From assembly GCA_033065855.1 (NCBI GenBank), contig JAVXUO010001058.1, positions 34,447 to 98,446 of the forward strand: DNA of 64,000 nt. Direction: 5' to 3'. Below the pieces are notes generated by a model. The model had not been told where the DNA came from. It saw nothing but the letters and a program-made list of their open reading frames with translations, and ran no database searches. Positions 33,590 through 45,034 of the stretch are shown here, piece after piece. Each line of letters opens with the position of its first letter. The stretch's first letter is position 1. The position numbers and the translations under genes were made by a program. Origin of the DNA: Escallonia rubra (Eukaryota > Streptophyta > Magnoliopsida > Escalloniales > Escalloniaceae).

Positions 33590-34033
33590 TGTTAATAAAT
33601 TGGGTCAATGGACCCATTATCCGCCCACTAACAGATAATGTGTATTTGTTAGTCTGAATAATTACAGTTAATTAGAGGATATTTATCTCCTAAGTGTTTG
33701 AGGTAAATACATCTTTATCTCCTAAGAGTTTGAGGTAAAGTCAGTCTCTAATTGTATCTCTATATAAAGGCTAGAGATATCCCAATAAGTCAGAAGTCAT
33801 AGTAATAATCCCTCTCTCTATAGCACTCTCTCTAGAGCAATCACCAAGCTCTAGGATTTGGTTCGTGGACGAAGAACTCGACTCTAGTAGCCGTTTTCGT
33901 ACCTACGATAAAGATCAAGCGTGTTGGAGGCTCGTAACAACAAGGATCCTACATCGGAATTTTCGGAGACTTCATACGGTATGTTTCCGAACCCACTACG
34001 TTATGTGGTAAGCGTATTTAAATAGTTTCAACA
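33590..34033 (+). repeat. 3' LTR of copia A copy 2
   Basis: 444 bp, two mismatches to the 5' LTR, same U3 tandem pair and TATA box. Confidence 0.95.
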
Positions 34034-34116
34034 TGCATGATTTCCCAATCCTTTCCCACGAACTCGTCAGCCAAAGGATCTCGAGGAGGTCCCCGTTGCC
34101 TTACTGATCGCCTCAT
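34034..34116 (-). pseudogene. LINE ORF1 N-terminal fragment cut off by the copia insertion
   Basis: From an ATG at 34116 the minus strand reads MRRSVRQRGPPRDPLADEF and continues open to the TGCAT duplication. Reading on at 26149, past the copia, keeps the same frame for another 20 or so codons before a TAA. The fragment lies just inside the LINE's target duplication (34142-34156), so the LINE has only about 25 bp of 5' leader here. Confidence 0.65.
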
Positions 34117-34621
34117 TTCAGAGAGAAGCCCTCATTTCTATTTCTGAGGCATATATTCTTATAAAGGCAGACGATTCTAAAGCAAGGGATAGTGGACCGG
34201 TCACGAGGCCCGTCACAAGGCAAAGTTGGCCCATCCAAGCAAGATCGAAGGTGGTTAGTCGGTGGTGGTGGGACCAATCGAGGGTGGTGGATCTGTGGTA
34301 ATGAGATTGATAGGGGGTTGATGGGTCTATGGTGGCTTGGTGGATCCGGTGTTGTCAGTTTGTGTTGCTGGTGATGCATTTGTAGTGGTGAAATCAATTC
34401 GGTGGGAGATGCTGGGGATGGTGGGCGGATCAAGTAGGAGTCAGGATTGGGGATTGAGGTTTTATTGGAATTTTAATAGTTTTGACATTGTTCAGTGATC
34501 CTCAAAAATTAAATACACGTGTAAGTGCAGTAAAGTCAGTTTACGTAAAAACATATGGGCCAAAATAGAGGGATAGCGAATGTCTTAAGACATAATCTCA
34601 GGAATACCGAGTATAATTTAC

Positions 34622-35196
34622 ATTTATTTTATGTATCAACAAGACAAACACAAAATTACAATAGTACGTTAACCATAGTGTGCTTCATTATTTCAAGGAT
34701 CGTTCAACAGTTTCGTGAGTTTACTTAACTCTTGCCATGTGAACTCATAGGTATATTTTATTCTTATTAATCTACTTTTGGTAAAAAAGAAACAAGTCTA
34801 ATTTTGTCTTTTTTTTTTTTGAAGGATTTGGTCACTCCGGAAGAACTTAATGAAAAAATGTCACGTGAAGGAATGTTATTCAACCATTGAAGTTTCAAGT
34901 TTATCGGATTTGGGAACGTCTACGTAGAAAGCAGCTATTTGGTCATCTTTGTTTAGCATATTAGCTTTGGTTGTTAAGATTGCGTTTCATTTGTAAACAA
35001 GATTAGTTGGGGATAAGTAATGATGGTGAATGTGGAGCTGAGTAATGACTTTATCCTGGTTTTACTTGGATTGATGGCTTGTTGTTCAATTTTGTTATAA
35101 GGTTGTCTAAGCAAGCATTCTACGTTTTTGCACTCATAATATACAGCATTCGCTGTTCTCTAGTTTAAAAACCAGCTCAAACGCTAACCATATGAA
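34622..35196. other. AT-rich intergenic sequence
   Basis: No gene, repeat array or regulatory site that I can support. Confidence 0.5.
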
Positions 35197-35201
35197 GTCC
35201 A

Positions 35202-35424
35202 TATTAGAGTCAACTTCGTAAATTAAGGAATCTCTTTAATTTACTCACAATCATATCAATTTGTCATATCAATCTTGTTGTATCTTGTGAATAATTAATT
35301 TGTATCTTGTCAATCCTTGATTTATTCATTGTATGAATTGTTAGGTCAATTGTAATGCCTATAAATAGAGACCTCCGATGTACTCTTAAACACACAGAAA
35401 TAGCAGACATTTTCTGTTTCAACT
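35202..35424 (+). repeat. 5' LTR of copia B
   Basis: 223 bp, short as in several plant copia lineages. It has a CTATAAATAG box at 35358-35367 and a tandem-like TTGTATCTTGTCAATCC motif. Confidence 0.9.
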
Positions 35425-35719
35425 TGGTATCAAGAGCCCTTTCTGGGATCTTTTTTTTCTCTCCCCACCCCTTTCTCACAGCACCAACGCTGCTGTCATA
35501 TATCCACGGCACGTCGTCGTGCATTCCTATTATTCTTCTGCTCTATTTCAAGCTCTGACGCTAGACAGTGCGCCAACGCACCTCCCCTACAGCACGCTTC
35601 ACACGCGCCAACGTGCCCACGTGCTGCACTTGCCTCGTGCTGATCTGCCGCTACTTACTCATACACGCGCGGGCACCAAGTTCAGCCCAACCAGGTTCTT
35701 TAAAAAAAAAAAAAGTTTC

Positions 35720-38700
35720 ATGGCTGCCCAAAAAGATAGTACTGATATTTTGCGTCCTATTCAACTTATTCTTGATGATGCAAACTATCTTCATTGGGCA
35801 CAACAAATGCGTCTTTTTCTTCAGGGACATCGTCTTTGGGGCTATGTCAGTGGCAGTATCAAGGCTCCCTCTCGCACCTATGCCGCTTTTGAGGACAAAG
35901 AGGTTGATTGGGTTGCAGAAAATTCAAAAATTATTAGTTGGTTCTCCAACACCTCTCTACCGAAGATCAACCAACTGTTTGGACCGTTCGACATCGCAAA
36001 GGAAGTTTGGGATTATTTGGCTGCCACCAACACTGTGTCTGACTTAGCCTCTCAGTATCAGATTGATCTGGATCTCCATCGTCTTCGACAGATTCCTGGT
36101 CAATCCATTCAAGACTATTACAGCCAGTTAGCAATCCTTTGGGATAAGCAGACACATCCCTCTCAGTATACCAATTGTCTAGTGCACTACTCTCATGCTC
36201 GTGACAGTAAGCAACTCCGTCAATTTTTGATGGGTCTGCTTGATGATTATGAAGATCGGCGCTCCTCTCTCCTAAACAGGAACCCGGCTCCTACTTTTGC
36301 TGCTGCTCTTGCTGAGATGAAGTATGAGGAGGTCCGAAAGAAGACTGCTGTTATTCTTGCACTTCCTTCCTCTAATAAAAAATGTTCTTGCCACTTCTTC
36401 TCGCCCTCCCTTTAGGAAAAAGTGGTGTGATTTTCATAAGTGGGGGTTTCACTCAAATGATGAATGCAAGCGGAATCCGAAAAACAAGAACTCTGTTCCG
36501 AGCTACAATCCACCTAGATCACCGTCTCAACCAGCTGTTGCTGTTACTGACACTGTTGTCTCTGCTTCGCCTTCTTCTTCTACCCCTACTATGGAACTTA
36601 CTGCAGACAGACTGACGATTATTTCTAATTATCGCATTTCCCATACGGGTAACTCTAGTGGTATTTCTGCTTCATCATTTCCTAGTTCTTCTACCTGTTC
36701 TGTAGCCTCAGGTACTAAACCTTGGTTATTAGATTCTGCTTGTTGCAATCACATGACTCAAATTCCTCTTTATTCTCTCATAAAAGTTCTAGTTTGTCAA
36801 TACCCCCTATACATACTGCTGATGGTACTGCCTTACACACCACACATATAGGAGACATTTCCACACCTTCTCTTTCCTTATCTCATACTTTTCTTATCCC
36901 TTCATTTGCTCATAATCTTATCTCTTTGGGTCAACTTATTGATCATGGCTGCACCATTCACCTTAACTCTTCTGGTTGTATTATACAGGACGCGCAGACT
37001 GGAAAGGTAGTTGCGACAGGGCGTAAAGTGGATCGTCTTTTTGTGCTGGATCATCTCCATCTGTCATCCACCTCTGTTACTGCTGCTTCTACCTCTTCCA
37101 AAGCTCTTCAACTTTGGCACTCTCGCTTAGGTCATGCCTCCTTATCTAAGCTTCATCCTCTTGTTTCCAGTGGACAATTTAGGTCTATTACCGTGTCTGA
37201 TTTTCATTGTTTACCATGTCAACTTAGTAAGCAGTCAAAATTGCCTTTTAATAATAGTGATTTGAGATCTAGTCAAATATTTGATTTAGTTCATTCTTAT
37301 GTATGGGGTCCTTCTCCAGTTCTTACTAAGGGTGGATCTCGTTATTATGTAACCTTTATTGATGATTATTCTCGATTTACTTGGATCTATCTTTTGAAAA
37401 ATCGCTCTGAAGTTTTGACTGTTTATTCTACTTTTGCTAAAATGGTTCACACTCAGTTCTCCCATACCATAAAAAAATTTCGTTCAGATAATGCCGCAGA
37501 ATATACCTCTACCCCTTTCTTATCCTTACTTGCTCAAGAGGGTACAATTGCTCAAACTTCTTGTCCTGGCACATCTGAACAAAATGGTAGAGCTGAACGT
37601 AAACACAGACACATTGTGGAGACAACAAATACATTGCTGCGCTCTGCTTCTCTTCCCGAGTCCTTCTTGGGTGAAGCTATACTCCCTGCAGTCTACACTA
37701 TTAATCGCACACCTTCTGTTGTCCAAGGCAATATGTCTCCCTATGAGTGCTTTCATGGTATCAGCCCCAATTATAGTCTTCTTAAAGTCTTTGGTTGTGT
37801 TTGTTTTGTTCAACTTCATCCCCATGAGCGAAAAAAATTAGAACCTAGGGCTCGCATGTGTTGCTTTCTAGGTTATGGCATAGACCAGAAAGGGTATCGC
37901 TGCTATGATCCTATATCTCAGCGGATACGCATTTCTCGTCATGTTACCTTCTGGGAAGATACATTCTTCGTACATGTGTCTTCTCTTGATACATCAAGTA
38001 ACACATCCTCACTTTAGATTCCAACATGCTCCATAGACATATTCCCTGATACTGCAACATCTTTGCCTATTGATCCACTTGCACCTGGTCCTGACTTTCC
38101 CTCCATGTCGGCGTCTGACACTGCTCTACCATCTCCTCCTCCTGCCCCTCAGGTTCGTACAACTTCTGGTAGGTTAGTTCAACCTAATGTTCGTTTACAA
38201 GATTATGATTGCTCTGTTGCTCTATCTACTCTTCATGAACCTACTACCTATACAGAAGCTTCTAAGGACCCACTGTGGCAGAAGGCTATGAATGATGAAT
38301 TAGATGCATTCACTAAGACTCATACTTGGGATTTAGTTGATCTGCCTCCAGGTAAATCTGTTGTCGGTTACAAGTGGGTGTACAAGATCAAGACACATGC
38401 AGATGGCAACATTGAACGTTACAAAGCTCGGCTTGTAGCAAAAGGATATACGCATGAATATGGCATTGATTATGAGGAGACCTTTGCTCCTGTTACTCGT
38501 CTTACATCCGTCCGAGCTCTCATTGCAGTTGCCTCTGCTCACCATTGGTCTCTGTTTCAGATGGACGTAAAACATGCTTTCCTCAATGGGGAGCTCACTG
38601 AGGAAGTATACATGAAACCTCCGCCTGGTTATCCTCATCGTCCACATCAGGTGTGTCATCTCCGAAAAGCTCTTTATGGTCTTAAGCAAGCTCCCAGGGC

Positions 38701-39766
38701 CTGGTTCTCTAAGTTCAGTTTTGTCCTCACACAGCTTGGATTCGCTTCCAGTGCCTATGATTCTGATCTATTTCGTCGACAGTCTGACTCAGGTTTGATC
38801 TTTGTACTGTTATAAGTTGATGACATGATCATTACGGGCGATGATCTTTCAGGCATTCATACCCTTAAAATCTCTCTCAGTCAACAGTTTGAGATGAAGG
38901 ATCTTGGTGATCTCCAATACTTTCTTGGTCTTGAGGTCACCTCTCATCACACTGGATATTTTCTTTCTCAGATCAAGTATGCTTCTGATTTGGTCTCTAA
39001 GTCTGGCGTCTCTTCAAGTGATACTGTTATGTCCCCTATGGAGGAAAACTGGGAACATAGTACATTGGCTAGTGAACCTCTTTCGGAATTTACCTATTAT
39101 AGACAACTAGTTGGGAGCCTGATTTATCTCACTGTTACTCGACCAGATATTACTTATGCTGTTCATCGGGTTAGCCAGTTCATGACCGCTCCCTCCACCT
39201 TTCACTTGGCTGGTGTTCTTCAAATTTTGCGATATGTGCAGGGTACTCTATCTCATGGCTTGCACTATCCATCCGCATCCTCTCTACAGCTCACTGCCTA
39301 CTCTGATGCAGACTGGGGACGTGATCTTGTCGATCGTCGCTCCACTACAGGTTTTTGTTTCCTTATAGGTAATTCTCTCATCTCCTGGCGCAGCAAAAAG
39401 CAGTCCATTGTCTCTTGCTCCAGCACTGAGTCTAAATATCGTGCTATTGCTGACACTACTGCTGAGTTAGTTTAGTTGCGATGGTTACTTGGAGACATGG
39501 GTGTCTCTTTTGACTCTGCTACTCCTATTCATTGTGACAGTCAGAGCGCTATCCAGATCACTCACAATGATGTTTTTCATGAAAGGAAAAAACACATTGA
39601 GATTGATTGCCATGTTACTCGTACACATCTCAATCGTGGTATCGTTGAGCTCATTCATGTATCTTCCTCCAATCAACTTGCAGATGTCTTCACGAAGTCC
39701 TTCTCCGTAAAGAACTTCTTGCATTTCATTTCCAAACTCAACATGGTCTCTGGTCGACCACCTTGA
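35720..39766 (+). pseudogene. Copia B gag-pol, interrupted by two frameshifts and three stops
   Basis: Begins MAAQKDSTDILRPIQLILDD (gag) after a poly-A leader. A frameshift near 36385 leads to a CX..H..H..C segment (CDFHKWGFHSNDEC) and a protease-like WLLDSACCNHMT, where the usual DSG/DTG reads DSA. A second shift near 36790 leads to integrase (WHSRLGHASLSKLH, FIDDYSRFTWIYL, FRSDNAAEY, EQNGRAERKHRH). A TAG lies at 38016-38018. Reverse transcriptase follows (YKARLVAKGYTHEYG, MDVKHAFLNGEL), with TAA at 38813-38815 exactly at the Tyr codon of the catalytic YVDD. RNase H (DADWGRDLVDRRSTTG) has a TAG at 39473-39475, then HCDSQSAIQI and the end at 39766. It is dead; the defect in YVDD alone would abolish reverse transcription. 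Confidence 0.93.
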
Positions 39767-39779
39767 GTTTGAAGGGGGA

Positions 39780-40003
39780 TATTAGAGTCAACTTCGTAAA
39801 TTAAGGAATCTCTTTAATTTACTCACAATCATATCAATCTGTCATATCAATCTTGTTGTATCTTGTCAATCCTTAATTTGTATCTTGTCAATCCTTGATT
39901 TATTCATTGTATTAATTGTTAGGTCAACTGTAATGCCTATAAATAGAGGCTTCCGATGTACTCTTAAATACACAGAAATAAACAGACATTTTCTGTTTCA
40001 ACT
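39780..40003 (+). repeat. 3' LTR of copia B
   Basis: 224 bp, about 95% identical to the 5' LTR by eye. Confidence 0.9.
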
Positions 40004-40008
40004 GTCCA

Positions 40009-41702
40009 TATGCAATAATCATATAAAATCCCAGCTAACCATATGAAGTCCATATGCAATAATCAAGTGTCATACTGCAATGTCATAGCCATGAGGTGGT
40101 AATTGCCGGAACTAATAATAATGTCATCAAGAAATGTAAGAATTGAAAAGGAACAATGGAGAAATTCATAGACACGAGTGACATCTGTTTCTTTTGGTGA
40201 CATGTCTGGTATGAAATCTTCCACAAGGAAAAAACATTGCAAGTTAAAAACCTGCAATTTCACATAAAGCTATTGACGCCCTAAGGAAATTCTAGCAAAA
40301 GGGAACACTAGTATGCTTAAATTCCAGTCACCCAAGAGCGGGCAAAAACTAAATGTAAGAGAAGAAACAATAAAAGTAAGTCCATAGACCAGTGAGTACC
40401 AATATGTTACCGTTGATTCTATTAATCGTTCATAGCAGATGTAAAGTAGCACTAACAAATCACAAACTTTTATCAAGAAAAAAAAAAACAAATCACAAAC
40501 TTTTATCAAGAAAAAAAAAACAAATCACAAACTAGAGTTCTTCAAGGTTAAACATTTAAGCCCTCTCCCCCCTCATTCTCATAGTAAGATGAATATTCTT
40601 GGGCATGATGGTGACAAACGCTTGGCATGAAATGCACAAAGATTAGTGTTCTCGAAGAATCCTACTAAATAAGCTTATGTTGCCTCTTGCAACGCCAAGA
40701 CTGTGTGATTCTGGAAGCGTTTATAAATCTACAATAGCAAAATGACACAACTCATGGTCAACATCAATCACAGAATTCAGTCATCATGTAAACGATTCAA
40801 CATTATTTTACGGAACTAATTATTTGATGGTTTACAACTCATGGTCAACATGCTCAATTAATTATCTGATGCACTTTAAAAAATGATTTCCCCATTATAA
40901 GGCAGGCCAAAGTGATGGATCATGAAGACCCTGTGCCAATTAATGACCCTGTTTTGCCTTGAAACAGTTTTGCCCAGAAAACGTTTTGCCTAATTCATAT
41001 TATCCTATTCATAATCTTCCGGTATCATCAGTTTAGAATGTAAAATTCAATGATTAACATAGATCAATCAGAAGTGAATAATGGTGCAGTTCTTTTAAAC
41101 TAAATGGATGGGGTTGGGTTGCAATATTACGAGAAATAGATAATCATGCCAACAAATAATGGAGAATTACCTATGTGAAGAAAATTTGCCGTAACGTAGC
41201 CTAGAAGCCGTGGTGGTGCAGCCACTGTTGTGGACGGCCGGTGGTTGTTCTAGGCCATGGTAGACAGATCAAGAAGAGAGGCAGCCGTGGTTATCGCCGG
41301 AAGTGGACAGTGGATGTGGTGCTTTGGTCCCCATGGATCTCGGTGTACACACACAGAGAGAGGATGAATGACAGAGAGAAATGATTTTTCCTGTATTTAC
41401 TATTGATTGGCGGGCAATTTAATTTTTTTTGAAAATTTAACTTTCATAAACCATGGTTAAGAGTCTAGATTCAGTTGGACATTTGGCCCACGATTTGTCA
41501 AGCTTGTTTAGTTGGCACAATGTAAGTGGTTGTCTGACATCACATAGGCCGATGACGTGATGTTAGACAACCACCAAATGTTTTCTCATGTTGAAGACAA
41601 TATTCCTTTGGTTTATCTCTCAACGGCAACATTCACAACCCCCCCCCCCCCCCCACCCCTTCCCCCCCGGCTTCTCTCCCTCCCCCAGGGAAAAGAAATG
41701 AC
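40009..41702. other. Non-coding, AT-rich region between copia B and the oligopeptidase fragment
   Basis: Holds the second half of the 44-bp duplication (40009-40060), a 33-bp tandem repeat (40454-40532) and a C16 run at 41639-41654. 41160-41400 reads on the minus strand like a plant 5' leader (CT-rich, then a short ATG frame MGTKAPHPLSTSGDNHG), but no gene can be built from it. Confidence 0.4.
40454..40532. repeat. 33-bp tandem repeat, about 2.4 units
   Basis: ACAAATCACAAACTTTTATCAAGAAAAAAAAA is repeated head to tail twice, followed by a partial third unit ending CACAAACT. Confidence 0.85.
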
Positions 41703-42067
41703 CTCCCCACTCCGACGTAGTAAGAGGAATCGTCGGATCAAGCATTGTAGTCAAAACATGTACAAAAGGTACTTCGAGTATAGCAGCCTTAAATAAATCA
41801 GGCCGCATGTTAAGAACAGCACCAATGACCAATCCCCCTGCGCTCTTCCCTTGAATGCACAATTTTTCCTTTGAGCAGTACTTCTTCTATCAGATACTCT
41901 GTACACGCAATAAAATCCGTAAAAATATGCTTTTTCTTCAGTAATTTACCATTTTCATACTAGTGTCTTCCCATTTCACCACCCCCACGTACATGAGCAA
42001 TCGCATAAATGAAACCACGATCCAACAAAGACAATCTTGATGTCATGAAACTGGGATCTGAGCATAA
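41703..42067 (-). pseudogene. Oligopeptidase B-like (S9A serine peptidase) exon fragment
   Basis: Read on the minus strand after acceptor CCAACAG (42068-42074) comes [19 protein letters not shown] then [16 protein letters not shown], a TAG where the family has Trp, YENGKLLKKKHIFTDFIACT, then after a one-base loss CIQGKSAGG, GAVLNMRPDLFKAAI and MLDPTIPLTTSEW. This matches the catalytic domain of oligopeptidase B; the Ser in GKSAGG is the nucleophile. The enzyme family cuts short peptides after basic residues. The left edge coincides with a possible donor GGAG|GTCATT and runs into C-rich sequence. One nonsense codon and one frameshift make it a pseudogene. The flanking intron-like sequence suggests a genomic duplicate, not a retrocopy. 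Confidence 0.82.
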
Positions 42068-42074
42068 CTGTTGG

Positions 42075-42574
42075 AAACATGACAGAAAACTTATGTAAAG
42101 CTGATACATACAAGTTAGACAAATAAAAGCAATAAGAACTTTACGAGGAAAACCATAGTTACCTAGGACCCTAGCTTGCCAATCTATTTTCACATTCAGT
42201 AGCAGGAAGAGCTCATATTGCACAAAAGTAAATTGGGTTAAGTAGATAACTTAGACTACTGTAGCAATATGACCACTCAACGGCTGCACTTGCTATCGTA
42301 ATAATGCACAAAGTGGCACGATCTAATTCAAAAATTTCACCCAATTGGATACTTGTAAGAAAGAATTAAATACGTCTCTGACCACTGAACTACAGCGTAA
42401 ATTTTTGTCGCTGGATTTTGATTAGTGTCCAAGTGAGCATTGGGATCGTCAATTTGTCAAATTAAATCATTCTATTAGATTCTCTCAGCCCCAAGTCCAA
42501 GAGGCTTAATCCAGGGACAATCCTATCACTCTCTTTTCTCTTTACTTTTTCTCCCTCCACTTCTTCTTCTTTCT
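42075..42574. other. Intron-like sequence upstream of the peptidase exon, no gene supported
   Basis: The minus-strand frame at 41960-42223 extends past the acceptor but does not match the peptidase before LCSDPSF, so it is probably intron. The last 40 bp before the CACTA element are CT-rich microsatellite. Confidence 0.4.
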
Positions 42575-42589
42575 CACTACAAGAAAATT

Positions 42590-43175
42590 TGTCATTAATG
42601 ACAACGAAAGTTATCACTATAAACTGCAAAGTTGTCACTGATTGTTATAGTGACGAAAATTTATTGTCACAGTAATTGTCACTATAGGCCCGTCAGTAAA
42701 GAGTTTAAGTGACGACTTTAAAAAAGTTGTTACAAAACCTTAAAATCATGTGACAACATCAAAGTTCTCACTGATTCATCATATTTAGTGACAACTTTAT
42801 TGTCACTTAATGTTGTCAATAAATCTCCGTGTTGTCACTAAAGAACCCTCCCAATGGACTTGGGTTGAGATCCGGTGACAACTTGCCTTGTCACTGTTCT
42901 GTCTAGTGACGACAGCGATGGTGTCACTATTTCAAATGTGTGACAACTTCAGTGTTGTCACAAATTCAAAGGTGTCAGTTTCAGTATTGTCACAATTGCC
43001 ATTTATGATAATGATTTTTGTTGTCACTGGAACATTCATTGACAACTTCTCGTTGTCACCGTTTTGATTTTTTTCCAGTGACGAAATTTTATTGATGTAG
43101 TGACAGCAACAATCTTTTTTCTTTACAATAATGGTGACAATTATAAGTTGTCACATGTTGTCAAATCTTATTCCC
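42590..43175. repeat. Left subterminal repeat array of the CACTA element
   Basis: More than a dozen AGTGACAAC / GTTGTCACT-type words in both orientations; the matching right array is at 46140-46475. Confidence 0.88.
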
Positions 43176-44833
43176 TGTAAATATTACTCTTCTACAGAAT
43201 AACGAGAATAAACTTTTAATGTAAGAGAATTGAATTCAAAACCATCAATTATAAAGACGGCATCCATTACATGAGTTTTCCTAATGTCAATATAAACTAA
43301 AAGGGTTCCATTTGTAAAATCACTAAGTACACTGATCTAGGATAAGCATGTCGTTGCGTCTTCGTCTTCAATACCTCATACTCAATCCCAACCATAGTTT
43401 TTCACTATACAAAAAAAAAAAAAAAAAACAATAACATAACCATCACACTACAAAACAGAAATACAAAACAAGACAATTATAACCATACTACAGAAAAGCT
43501 TGCGTAGCAAATATTGACAAAAACATAGCAAATCCACCAACAAATACTAGACATATCATGATATATTTTCATTGGTATCCCGGACTCCCTACCATTACAG
43601 GTGAACAATTCTCTTGCCGTGGCGAATCCTTTCCTCCCTACGATGCCATTTCCTCTTAACTTTCCTACTAGAAAAGGCCATTTTGGTCCCTTTCAACTTA
43701 GGAAACTTCAAGCCAATTCCATAACCAAACTCAGCAAATTAAACTCAATTTCCAAAAAAAGTACCAAATTCGAGAGTATTAATCACGCTTAGCAAGTCAA
43801 CCCAAGTCAAAAGTCCTCAAAGCCACACATAAGTGGTCCAAATTACACCCCCCCCCCCCCCCCGCCAAAAAAAAAATTCTTTATTTGCCAAGAAGATTAC
43901 CAAATTTAGTGATCAAGTCAACCAAAGTCAATAGTACTCAGAGGTGATTTAATCTAAAGGGACATTATGGCAAATATATTTACTAATGCAAGGTATGGAC
44001 TAATGAGACAGATTAGAAGCATTCTCAATGGTCAGAAGGAAAAGAGGTGATTTAATCTAATGAGACAGATTAGAAGCATTGTCCACTAGGTTGTAGTAAC
44101 TCACTGTCAAGAGGAAGAGTTGCTGCTGTCATTTTTCCCTTTTGCCAACAAAGATTGGAGCAGCTGGTTCGTCTCCTTTTGTGAAGCTCTCATTTCTTGC
44201 ATTTCAGCGGAGGAGGTGGGTCCATAGCACTATGCTGGAAAGGCAAGAAAGAAAGAGAACCAAATATTCTTGCTCATCTAATAAATGAACGTATTGAAAG
44301 ATTCAAAATGAATATTATCAAAGTTGCATTTATCACAGAAATATGCATTTCTATTGTTTATATGCGTGTTTGTGAGGATGGGGGAAGGAGGTAAAGCAAA
44401 CTAACCTTAACCATTTTCAAGAGGATCTCACGCTCGACCTCATCTAACTAGGCCCATTTTGGTACGTTGAGTGGCACTTCCTTGCGGATAACACACCCAA
44501 TTTCATTTATCACCAATTGGCACTCCGAACCAACAATGCGCCCATCTCTTCTTTGCAAGTGCTAGATTTCGAGTTGGCCCTCTTTCTCCCTGTATAGCGC
44601 ATCAAATTAGTCTACATCAGATTAAAATACCAATCTTTAGCTTGTATTTATTCCATTAGCTTGCACATTTCCTACCTTGAACAATGTGCATATATATCAA
44701 GCAAAAGACTGAAATAACCTAATTAAACAAAACAAGGCATGCTCCAAGAATTCCATTTTCACCGTAACCTGCAGTTACTTGAAGATACTCCGCTCTAGCA
44801 GACTCTTCCTGTAACACTGGGCTTGGTGCTTCA

Positions 44834-45034
44834 TTACTTGATCCGCCAACAGTTTGCACTTGTTCCAATAGTGGTGCGAACACCTGGACCTGGGAAGTTG
44901 TTGCAATGCATACAAGGATACATAATTTTACCTTCTAGATCTTTATTTGTGTAAGAAAATTCAAGAAAGTCTTTCACTCCTTTTTCAAAAGCCGGGAGCA
45001 TTCTATTTTTGAGTTGCATCCAGCTCTTATCCAT
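44834..45034 (-). pseudogene. CACTA transposase N-terminal fragment (Transpos_assoc domain)
   Basis: From an ATG at 45034 the minus strand reads MDKSWMQLKNRMLPAFEKGV, FLEFSYTN and KIMYPCMHCNN, the pattern of the transposase-associated domain that starts CACTA transposases (MD.SWM ... FL.FA ... CPC..C.N). Reading stops soon after; no TNP2 catalytic region follows in this element. It supports descent from an autonomous element by internal loss. Confidence 0.8.

Larger units (their letters stand above)
26155..34033 (+). mobile_element. Ty1/copia LTR retrotransposon, family A copy 2 (young, nearly intact)
   Basis: 7879 bp with 444-bp LTRs (26155-26598 and 33590-34033), target duplication TGCAT (26150-26154 and 34034-34038), a primer site, a long leader, gag-pol with all domains and a 1.07-kb tail. 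The LTRs differ at only two positions by eye (GTTTTCG/GTTTCCG and CTGCG/CTACG), so insertion into LINE ORF1 is recent. One frameshift in gag is the only visible coding defect. Confidence 0.96.
20719..34141 (-). mobile_element. L1-type LINE retrotransposon carrying a nested copia
   Basis: The LINE reads right to left: ORF1 (N-terminus at 34116, interrupted by the copia, then 26149-24510), ORF2 endonuclease and reverse transcriptase (24500-21044), and an AT-rich 3' end at 20719. A target duplication TTC(C/T)GAGGCATATAT flanks it (20704-20718 and 34142-34156; 14 of 15 bases match). Excluding the 7884 bp of copia plus one duplication, its length is about 5.5 kb, close to a full plant L1. Stops and frameshifts in both ORFs show it is dead. 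Confidence 0.8.
20210..34621. mobile_element. Foldback-type DNA element interrupted by a LINE
   Basis: The outer 75 bp at 20210 (GTAAATTACACTCCGTACCCC) and the inverted outer end at 34621 (GTAAATTATACTCGGTATTCC on the minus strand) are alignable inverted repeats, and both continue inward into CCACC-rich sequence. Without the LINE and its duplication the element would be about 970 bp, a MITE-like size. I found no clear target duplication outside the repeats and do not recognise the family. Two independent copies in opposite orientation are the alternative. Confidence 0.55.
35202..40003 (+). mobile_element. Ty1/copia LTR retrotransposon, family B, with TA...CT ends
   Basis: 4802 bp: 223- and 224-bp LTRs, target duplication GTCCA (35197-35201 and 40004-40008), a primer site TGGTATCAAGAGCC directly after the 5' LTR, gag-pol, and polypurine tract TTGAAGGGGGA before the 3' LTR. 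The LTRs begin TATTAGAG and end CAACT, so the termini are TA...CT rather than TG...CA. About 10 substitutions in 223 bp separate the LTRs. It inserted into a local 44-bp duplication (GCTAACCATATGAAGTCCATATGC occurs at the left edge, split, and again at 40018). Confidence 0.93.

Noticed and set aside
36722-38017. Independent gene for a GAG-pre-integrase protein
   Set aside because: It is the integrase part of copia B pol, separated from the rest by a frameshift and a TAG.
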